From Prostheceraeus crozeri (taxonomy: Eukaryota; Platyhelminthes; Polycladida; Euryleptidae), in assembly GCA_907163375.1 (NCBI GenBank), contig CAJQUW010009061.1, positions 1 to 64,000 of the forward strand: a stretch of DNA of 64,000 nt, given 5' to 3'. The position numbers were made by a program, and so were the translations under genes. Below the pieces are notes generated by a model. The model made no database searches, had not been told where the DNA came from, and was given only the letters and a program-made list of their open reading frames with translations. Positions within the stretch are counted from its first letter, which is position 1; each line of letters opens with the position of its first letter. Positions 56,890 to 64,000 of this stretch are shown one piece after another.

Positions 56890-57300
56890 ATGAGTTCGAT
56901 CAGTTATACAACGTCAATGATCAAACTTTATTTTCACAAACGTGCATCGCAGTAAATTATTTGACTACACTAACACTTGCATTTCATGACATTTGTGTTT
57001 CATGAAACATCATGATCAAACTTTTCTAACTGTACATCAACCTGTGTTGCAGCAAAACTTTTACAAGCCATGATACACTTTCTGACTAGACTTACGAATA
57101 CAACTTCAATGATCAAACTTTACTTTTACAAACGTGTGTCACAGCAAAACTACTTGACTACACCAACTTTGCAAACCATGATACACTTTCCGACTAGACT
57201 TACGAATACATCTTCAATGATCAAACTTTCTAACTATACATCATCCTGTGTTGCAATAAAACTTTTGTACGACATGATAAAGTTTCTGACGACACTGACA
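56890..57300. repeat. Reduced tandem array in right arm
   Basis: Reverse-complement counterpart of the left-arm array with about two units (TTTCTAACTGTACATCAACC at 57022 and TTTCTAACTATACATCATCC at 57225). It has copy-specific variants, such as ACTTTTACAAACGTGTG, not seen on the left. Confidence 0.82.
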
Positions 57301-57585
57301 AGAGCTTTTTCACTAGCGAAGAGTGATGAAGTCTGTGATGTGTTGCGTGTGGCGCATGAATGTCCTCCCTTCATTCCATTCATCAATTCGTCTCCGTGAT
57401 AGAGACAAGAACTGATGGTTCATTCTGGCATGCTTGGTCAACTGTCGGGAGACAAGTGCAATGGAGATTTTATGAGGTAACCTGTGGCAGATAGCTAAAT
57501 GTCGCCCTGGCGGTCAGAGTACAACGTTGAGACGAAAGGCAACCACTTGCAAACATGACGCAGAGAGGTTTCACAAGGATTACCA

Positions 57586-57828
57586 TTGCCCACGTCCCGT
57601 GCAGTACTCATCGCTACGGACTTCACCGCTGTCTCGAAAGAACGCCCACCCACAGGAAGTATCACACCGAAAATCTCCGTGACTTGCACCGTCCATGACT
57701 TGATCGCCAGACATGAAAAGCGGTGGAGTTATTTACAGGAGGAAACATCCCAAGTCGTTGCTTTGATCAGCTTGATAGCAAGCCGTAGAGAGCTTGATTC
57801 ACCAGCGTTTTGCAATGGAGATGTTTAG
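57586..57828 (+). CDS. Possible 80-residue protein in right arm
   Basis: Mirror copy of 44413-44655 with an identical product. See that entry: coding status is doubtful. Confidence 0.3.
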   Translation: MPTSRAVLIATDFTAVSKERPPTGSITPKISVTCTVHDLIARHEKRWSYLQEETSQVVALISLIASRRELDSPAFCNGDV

Positions 57829-57837
57829 AGGCCACCC

Positions 57838-58865
57838 ATGACAAGATAGGACTCAACCGATTGGCGTTCAAAGTCCTACGTTGAGAACTGTGTCAAATGC
57901 CCAACATGAGACATGAGTTGCCCCAGCGGTTTCGGTCTAAACTATGACACACTCCCTTGCCACACTTATCACTACGGCATCGTCCGCGGTCCCGAAGGAA
58001 CACCCTGTCAGTGGAATATTACAGCAAAACTCTCCGTGTCTTGCTCGCTTTCAGTGAAAAGCTGCTTACACCATGAGAAGACTGGCTCAGACATCATTAA
58101 AAATCCTCTAGTCGACTTCAGCAGGGTCGAAAACCCCAGAAAACTTCCAAAACTAGTGAATTTAAATTTTTCAACTTTTTAGCACTACTTATGAAATTTT
58201 ATAAGTAGTGTATCACTTAGGGCAGGTCAATAGCAACCGAACCTTTTTTGAATCAAGTCAAACGGACTTGTAGAAGCAAAGTTACAAGCCTTTAAAGTTT
58301 TGGAGTCTTTTATGGCCTGGAGACGAAGGCCATCTCCCGGCGAACCTCTAAGTCTGACGCCTTAGCTGACTTCAGCAATGAAATTTTCTAAGTCTATTTC
58401 TTATAGAAACCTGTTTTTTTTTACAGATTTCCAATGCTATCATCGGAGCTCCGGAGTTCACCTATCCCAACCCAGTCGGGAGGAGAACTGATTTCCACAA
58501 GCTGAGTTTCCACTAATATGGTGTGTGGCGATCAGCTGATGACGTAACACCCATCATCCAAAAACTTAAAACCCGTGTATCTCCGGTTCTAGTGCTCCGA
58601 TTGAGCTGGAAATTCACCATTTCATTGTAGAATTTGACGCTGAATCCGAATCTGCCCTCCATTTTCCCATCCGATGCTTCGTTTTGGCTCTACAGCCCAC
58701 AGCCATCGCAAAAATTCTAACTCGTTTTTTCGGAAAAATGATGAAAAATTTTTCTCTCCGATGGCTTTCAAATTTACCATGCCGAAGCAGAATTTGACGC
58801 TGATTCCAAATCGGGCTTCGGTTTCTTGTCCGAGACTTGCTTCACCCGCTAGAGCGATTTTCATA
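57838..58865. other. Right-arm-specific segment
   Basis: About 1 kb present in the right arm only. At the equivalent left-arm place GTTAGAATGTTTAT joins directly to GTCATGGGTGG. The segment includes a diverged copy (about 57950-58080) of the neighbouring 80-codon region and a diverged copy (about 58600-58900) of the roughly 325-base unit. It therefore looks like old arm sequence that the left arm has lost, rather than a foreign insertion. Confidence 0.6.
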
Positions 58866-58949
58866 AACATTCTAACTCTGTCGTTTTTCGCCAAGTTCCC
58901 AAATTTTCAATAACGTCTCACCTCTAAACGAAGGCAGATACGAACAAGC

Positions 58950-60190
58950 CATGTTTTCCACTGCATTTGTCTCACTCCCAGCTTTTGAACGAGCACACGA
59001 CTTTCTACGATCTCTACAACCAAAGTTGGAAGTTTGGCAGGAGGGGGGGGGGAGGTCTTCAAAACTTTTTCTCTCCGATGCCGCTGGAAACATCCTTCCT
59101 AACCCAAAATTTCGCGTAGACTCCGAATCTGCACTCCATTTTCCCATCCGAGACCTCCTTCTGCCGAAACATGGACTTTCTCATCCCAAAACCTCCAAAA
59201 CCTGACTTTTCCAACTCTGACGTTTTCCTGCCATTTTCCTCCCTCAAGGCAAGAAAATTAGTCCAAACTGAGCTTTCCACTGCATTTTTCTCATTCTTAG
59301 CTTTCAAATGAGCTATTGCACGACTTTCTACGATCTCTCACACCAAAGTTGGAAGTTTGGCAGGAGGGGGGGGGTCAGAACTTTTTCTCTCCGATTGAGT
59401 TGGGAAGAAGTTCCTAGTCACAACATTGACCAAAACGTCTGAATTTTCACTCCGTTTTCCCATCCGAGGCCTCCTTCTGCCCGAAAAACGACTTTTCTCA
59501 TCCCAAAACCTCCAAAACCTGCCTTTTCCAACTCTGACGTTTTACTGCCATTTTCCTCCCTAAACCCAAGAAAATTAGTCCAAACTGAGCTTTCCACTGC
59601 ATTTTTCTCATTCTCAGCTTTCAAATGAGCTATTGCACGACTTTCTACGATCTCTCACACCAAAGTTGGAAGTTTGGCAGGAGAGGGGGGGGCGTCTTCA
59701 AAACTTTTTCTCTCCAATGTCGCTGAAAAACATCCTTCTTAACCCAACATTTCACGTAGAGTCCGAATCTGGCCTCCGTTTTCCCATCCGAGCTTTCCTT
59801 CTGCCCGAAACATGGACTTTCTCATCCCAAAACCACCAAAACCCGCCTTTTCCCAACTCTACCGTTTTCAGAGATTCTACCCCTTGCTGCTCCTCCCTGC
59901 CTTCCTCCCCCAACCAAAATTTCACGTAGATTCCAAATCTGAACTCCACTTTCACATCCGAACCCTCCTTCCTGACGATTTCCCAACTTTTCTCATCCCA
60001 ACACCACCAACACCCACCGTTTCCACACTCTATCCCTCCCACATTCCTATCACCTTCCTTCCCTTGCTGGAAAACTCCTTCCTTCCAGAGGGGGGGAGGG
60101 ACCAGTTTCCTCCTCACGGACCCATTCCTCCCAACACATCCTTGGCCAACTCCCTTCCTGCCAGAGGGGGGGCTGAGTCAGCATGATGAC
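58950..60190. repeat. G-run-bearing units of about 325 bases, right arm
   Basis: Mirror of the left-arm units but with more copies. G-runs of seven to nine lie at about 59043, 59366, 59685, 60092 and 60165. The unit GGAAGTTTGGCAGGAGGGGG, then CTCTCCGATG and CCCATCCGAG(A/G)CCTCCTT, recurs with a period near 320-330. Confidence 0.78.
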
Positions 60191-60197
60191 TCATCAT
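60172..60197. promoter_or_regulatory. Double AP-1/MARE site near right terminus
   Basis: Mirror image of the left-end site. Its inner part GCATGATGACTCATCAT is identical over 17 bases to the palindrome at 31569-31585 in the Polinton. Confidence 0.6.
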
Positions 60198-60236
60198 TTC
60201 ACATTTTGCGCGTGAATTTGCCACGGTGTTACTACT

Positions 60237-60242
60237 CGGAGA
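60237..60242. repeat. Target-site duplication, right copy
   Basis: CGGAGA directly after ACTACT. The left copy is CAGAGA. Confidence 0.65.
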
Positions 60243-60448
60243 CAGCAGTGCATGCAAAGCTTGTAATAGTTGAGGGAATGACCCGTGATAGTGAAAAAAG
60301 GATTGTCTTTTCACTCGGTGATTTAGTAGAGAAGACAAGCCTTCCTAGCCTCGATCACACCTGCGCGCCAAAGGTAACATCAGAGACAAAAATGAAATAC
60401 TAGTTTGTTTGAGAACATTACCTTTAACCCTCACGTTAATCGTGTGTG

Positions 60449-60634
60449 ATGGCTCCTCTAAAGCGCATATTAAAATCGAAAGTGTACTGATATTTTTTGG
60501 AGAAGGATGTGGGATTTTCCTGCCTGGTAGAGACTGGAGAAAACCCATGTGAAGCACACATCAAACAGATGGGAGGAGCCGAGTCGCATGCATCCAACTT
60601 AAAGCGACATTTGATAAACTTTCGTCGAAAATGA
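60449..60634 (+). pseudogene. BED zinc-finger fragment
   Basis: From the ATG at 60449 the reading is MAPLKRILKSKVY, a TGA stop (60488-60490) where the family has Trp, then YFLEKDVGFSC, NPCEAHIKQ and SHASNLKRHL. BED fingers have W-x-YF, a Cys pair, (S/T)SNL-x-RHL and a final His, so this is a BED finger from a hAT-type transposase or a ZBED-like host gene. It ends at TGA 60632 with no catalytic domain following. It is a fragment or pseudogene. Confidence 0.6.
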
Positions 60635-60747
60635 TTGATAATTGATACAGCAATGATCACCAACATTGGTTCAGCTAAGCCTATAATGATCTATGATGTA
60701 GGTTACCGGTTTGTTTTTCAAAAAACTAGGCTTTATATACTTGCCAC

Positions 60748-60832
60748 CCGGAGTCGGAGTCCTATCAAAAGCCGGAGTCCTATCAACCCCCGGAGTCGGA
60801 GAGTTATCAAAATGATAGGACTCCGCATCCGT
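60748..60832. repeat. GGAGTCGGAGTCCTATCA repeat (cluster 3)
   Basis: CCCGGAGTCGGAGTCCTATC, CCGGAGTCCTATCAA, CCCCGGAGTCGGAGAGTTAT and an inverted unit. Same family as 35266 and 43154. Confidence 0.8.
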
Positions 60833-60918
60833 GATAAGAACTCTGCATGTATCTATTTGACAAAAGTTAGCAAACACAGGTTACCGGTAATCACTGGCTA
60901 TAAATCACAAACTCACTA

Positions 60919-61746
60919 GTGAAAATCAAGTGACATGTCGCTGTTGTAGCTGTCCTCGTCATTCGCATCACCTTCAGCATCATCGTCAAAGTTCTGATTG
61001 ATTCCACGTTCAACACCAGGATTGGCTCGGGCTTGCCGGAGAAGTTGCAAAGCAGTCTGAATTGGACCGTCCGAGTCTGGCTTGAAACAATGGATCTGGC
61101 AATCCTCCGAGCCGTCGAGAGCGGTGGTCAGTCCGCATTCTTTGAATGACTTGATGATCAGATCCTTCGGCAGCTGATACCAGACATCGACAATCCATTT
61201 CAAGTATACTTCCACTGATGGCGCTCGCATGCTGCCGGATTTGGTGTAGCTGTTCTCGCCGTGCAACATCCAATTCTCGTAGAACTGTCTGACTTTGGCC
61301 TTGAATGGGGCATTTCAGTAGACGTCGGGGGCCTGTATGAATTTGGTGCACCCGCCTGGAATCACGGCCACGTCAATCTGTAGTTTCTTCAATTGCTTCG
61401 TGGTGGTATCACTAATGTGACAACGGTGTGGTTCCCAGACCAGCAGGCGCTTGCCAAACATTGAAGAACCGATGATATTCTGCAGAAACTCGGAAGTCAG
61501 ATCGTCATTGAAGAACGTGCGGCCGGCTCAACACAGATGGAACGTGTTCTTGAACTTGGTGGCTATCTCCTTATTTGTTCGCTTGTTCGGGAGTAGAACG
61601 TACGGTCGACATCTATATCCATCGGATCGAGCGGTCAGCATGACAGTAACATGTAACTTGTCATGACCGGCAGTCTTCACCGGGACCTCTCGGACTCCCT
61701 TACTTTCAACGGTAAGGCTCCTTGAGTAGTCCAAGTAGACGGCCGT
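60919..61746 (-). pseudogene. Pogo/Tigger-type DDE transposase, cut by Polinton
   Basis: Minus-strand reading of the DDE_1 domain of pogo/CENP-B-like transposases: AVYLDYSRSLTVESKGVREV, TAGHDKLHVTVMLTARSDGY, then LLVWEPHRCHISD (second catalytic acid, Glu here where Asp is usual). Next come IPGGCTKFIQAPDVY, FKAKVRQFYENW and GLTTALDGSED near the C-terminus, which ends in an acidic tail. Two TGA codons replace expected Trp, near 61526 and 61312. The N-terminal part with the DNA-binding domain and first catalytic Asp is missing because the second Polinton begins at 61747, inside the reading. A dead copy. Confidence 0.85.
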
Positions 61747-62124
61747 AGTAGTGAAAACTGTGCCCTACTTGCCAGGGATAGGTACATGGATAGGTACATG
61801 TAAAGTTTAGTGTTATCAATAGGTACATGGATAGGTACATGTAAAGTTTAGTGTTGTCAATAGGAACATGGATAGGTACATGGATAGGTACATGTATACT
61901 TTAGTTATCGATAGGCACATGGATAGGTACATGTATAATTCAGTGTTATCAATAGGAACTTGTATGAGATCTGTTTTACTGGATAGGTACATGTGTTTGG
62001 TACACTGTGTTTCGGAACGTCTATGATCGAACTTGTGTGGTTTGGTTCTGAGCACTTGGGTACGTACCGATAGACGTCCGTTGTTTGATTTTGAATGGGT
62101 TTGCTCAATTGCGACTATTGTGAC
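61747..62124 (+). repeat. Left terminal inverted repeat of second Polinton
   Basis: Same 378-base length and unit number as the left repeat of the first copy, with one visible substitution (CCAGGG for CCACGG). Confidence 0.9.
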
Positions 62125-62260
62125 AATTATTTTTAATGTAGCACTATTTAGATGTGAAACTTTACTGTGCAGTTATGATTTAGTTGCTCCCCAATAAGAA
62201 AACCAATTCCAGAACTATGTTTAAAATGAAAAGACAAGAGATTTACAATGTAAGTTTAAT

Positions 62261-62551
62261 TTAAGCGTGAAAAATGAATGAGGGGTGCAAATCACGTCCC
62301 TCAGGCGACTCCATGATCTTCAAGAAGTCATCACACCACTCATGGAATGTCGGATTTTTACTAAAGTCATGGTCACATTCGTGTACCGGACACTTCACCG
62401 GTAGTCCATTCCGCCTTTGAAGTGCAGAGACAGTCAAGGTCTTCCATAGGGCCACTTTGCAGCCGCAAGACAGATGCATGGTCATGTCCAACTGACCTCC
62501 CATAATGACTTGGCTGTCATTTTGAAAATAAAATAGTGGTTTTGAGGACAT
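62261..62551 (-). CDS. Small Cys/His protein, second Polinton copy
   Basis: Protein identical to the one at 12449-12739, with at least one silent base difference near the 3' end. Same divergent promoter arrangement upstream. Confidence 0.75.
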   Translation of the reverse strand: MSSKPLFYFQNDSQVIMGGQLDMTMHLSCGCKVALWKTLTVSALQRRNGLPVKCPVHECDHDFSKNPTFHEWCDDFLKIMESPEGRDLHPSFIFHA

Positions 62552-62775
62552 GCTTCTTGTTATGGAACGTTGAGGATAAGTACTTAACAGTTTGGAACAA
62601 TGTCATCCTTTATATAGTTATATATATTCTTTAGGGAAGTTCGGTACCTCTCTGATTGGCTGTTAGGATTTCCTTTGTTTAAAAAGTATATAAGTCCGAG
62701 GTTTGTACCAATTCTTATCAAAGGTTCTAATCCTCACGTTTACAAGTTACAATTATTTTAAATCTACAAGTCATA

Positions 62776-63240
62776 ATGGATCGCAAACAGAAAGCCGCAG
62801 TTGAGAACGGTACTGCTGATCGTACCACTTCGCCAGTGGAACGTACCAGTACACCTCCCCAATCTCCGATGGAGCGATCGACAACACCAAACGAGGAGCC
62901 GGTGGTGTTCACCCAAGCCCCTGCATCGCCCGACTACTCGAGTGATGAGGATAGTGACGTATCAATTGAGACGATGCGTCACATGAATAAGAAGTCCATG
63001 CGAACGCCACTTTATGGACGGGTCACGGTCAAAGTCAAGAACGCCCCGAAAAAGTATCACACCAAACGGGTGTTCATGAGGATGGAGCCGAACGAGCGGA
63101 ACCTCACAACCGCTCTCGAATTTTCGGTCATCGACCTTGACACACCACGTCGCTGTCCCTGTGCGCCCAAGAAGACCAGGATCCATGTGCAAGTGGACTT
63201 GAAAAAACTTGTACCCTTTCCTTACCTTGATGACATTTAG
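62776..63240 (+). CDS. 154-residue accessory protein, second Polinton copy
   Basis: Protein identical to the one at 12964-13428, with the same TATA box 82 bases upstream of the start codon. Confidence 0.7.
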   Translation: MDRKQKAAVENGTADRTTSPVERTSTPPQSPMERSTTPNEEPVVFTQAPASPDYSSDEDSDVSIETMRHMNKKSMRTPLYGRVTVKVKNAPKKYHTKRVFMRMEPNERNLTTALEFSVIDLDTPRRCPCAPKKTRIHVQVDLKKLVPFPYLDDI

Positions 63241-63904
63241 TGTGTTTTTTCTTAATCTCTTTATTTAATATTTATTTGTATATATGAACAGACTTGTTTT
63301 ATCATTTCACAAATCGGTCTTCAATTAAGGTCTGAATGGGAAAGGGGAATAACTATCTACAATTAATGATGTTCAATAACTGAATTGAAACAAAAAAATC
63401 AAGTATGAAGACTTCAACTTGAAATAAATAGGAACATATAACTTTTAAAGAAACAGTTATGTTGTTAATTTTAAAATGCTTGTAGCAGTCCAGGATGATA
63501 TCATACATGTGTCATACACGACACCATAAGAATGAGAATGAAAAGACCTTTAGAATGATATAAGGTATGTACCTATTCGATGGGAAAATCCTAGTTGTAT
63601 GCAACTGTATGCAAGCAGACAAATGTTAGATTTTTAAATTCACTAAGTTTTTAGCCCATTCTTTAAAGACATGTAGCTGTCTAGTTATATGTCATACATG
63701 TGACATACAATACACCATTAGAATCAGCATGAAAAGAGCATTCGAATGATATATTGTATGTACCCATTTGATGAAAAAATCCTAGTTGTATGCATCTGTA
63801 TGCAACTTGAAAAATTCCAAGTTTTTTTACAAAAATGACTAAGTTTACAAATTTTCAAAGTTAAAGTTTTACAACTAAAAATGACCATAATATACAAACC
63901 TCTA

Positions 63905-64000
63905 CACTTGACCTTGACCTCAGACCTGACCTTGACCTTTGACCTTCATACACTTCATACACTTCATACACTTCATACACTTCATACACTTCATACACTT
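63905..64000. repeat. GACCTT and CTTCATACA minisatellite, expanded
   Basis: GACCTTGACC units are followed by at least six CTTCATACA units reaching the window edge. The first copy has two. Confidence 0.9.

Larger units (their letters stand above)
43344..60236. mobile_element. Giant palindromic element, probable Polinton satellite
   Basis: A 16.9 kb element with terminal inverted repeats of about 4.7 kb and a 7.4 kb core. It begins AGTAGTAAC and ends GTTACTACT. The outer six bases equal those of the Polinton in this window, and a 6-bp imperfect target duplication flanks it, the size made by Polinton integrases. Three genes are seen in the core (48223, 52338 on the minus strand, 55273 on the minus strand). 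No polymerase, integrase, ATPase, protease or capsid gene is present. One core gene is homologous to a Polinton gene. I infer a non-autonomous passenger replicated and integrated by Polinton enzymes. The good target duplication and near-identical unique arm segments suggest it is young. It looks whole. Confidence 0.8.
55475..60236 (-). repeat. Right arm of palindromic element
   Basis: The reverse complement of the left arm. Unique parts are almost identical; for example the stretches mirrored at 56158-56427 and 56599-56796 encode identical frames. It differs in repeat number. The 115-base array has only about two full units here, there are extra copies of the roughly 325-base unit (about 58950-59930), and a roughly 1 kb segment (57838-58865) is absent from the left arm. 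Confidence 0.88.
61747..64000. mobile_element. Second Polinton copy, left end (continues beyond window)
   Basis: Collinear with 11935-14145 at an offset of 49812, about 99% identical, with scattered substitutions and small length changes in repeats. It starts with the same AGTAGT terminus and is inserted in the pogo-like transposase (left flank GGCCGT). The window ends before the seven-exon gene. No break is seen in the part present. Confidence 0.95.

Noticed and set aside
63943-64000. CTTCATACA array considered as a CRISPR-like or origin repeat
   Set aside because: Perfect head-to-tail 9-base units without spacers in an animal genome. A minisatellite explains it.

Overview
The window is animal nuclear DNA, AT-rich and gene-poor, probably from a marine invertebrate. 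The phylum cannot be fixed from sequence alone. The evidence is one ordinary animal secretory-pathway gene (a p24/TMED protein), GT-AG introns, and a typical invertebrate mix of Penelope-like, LINE, pogo-like and Polinton elements. Nearly everything recognisable here is mobile DNA.

Layout. 1-9.1 kb: non-coding DNA with minisatellites, a palindromic MITE-like hairpin (about 1018-1245) and a broken Penelope-like element (5.4-7.2 kb). 9139-9825: an intact, intronless p24-gamma (TMED3/7-like) gene. 11935-32473: a full-length 20.5 kb Polinton/Maverick with inverted terminal repeats that start AGTAGT. Its left part (mostly + strand) carries two small accessory genes, a seven-exon zinc/acidic/coiled-coil gene, protein-primed DNA polymerase B and a TBP-like reading frame. 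Its right part (- strand) carries the adenain-like protease, capsid proteins, integrase with chromodomain, packaging ATPase, several Polinton-specific proteins and a RING protein. It is young and largely whole, with about three breaks. 32.5-43.3 kb: degenerate repeats, an inverted repeat, a 5'-truncated Jockey-type LINE, small Penelope and LINE fragments and a pogo-like end.

43344-60236 is the most unusual object: a 16.9 kb nearly palindromic element. Two roughly 4.7 kb arms, almost identical in their unique parts, flank a 7.4 kb core. It starts AGTAGT, ends ACTACT, and is bordered by a 6-bp near-duplication (CAGAGA/CGGAGA), as expected for Polinton-type integration. I can see no polymerase, integrase, ATPase or capsid gene. 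The core has three genes: an acidic protein with a SUMO-interaction-like motif, a zinc/acidic/coiled-coil protein, and a small Cys/His protein clearly related to one in the neighbouring Polinton. A 17-bp AP-1-like palindrome is also shared by the two elements. I infer a non-autonomous Polinton satellite that borrows the polymerase and integrase of full Polintons.

60.2-61.7 kb: a BED zinc-finger pseudogene fragment and a pogo-like DDE transposase fragment. The latter is cut at 61747 by a second Polinton copy, about 99% identical to the first, which runs off the end of the window.
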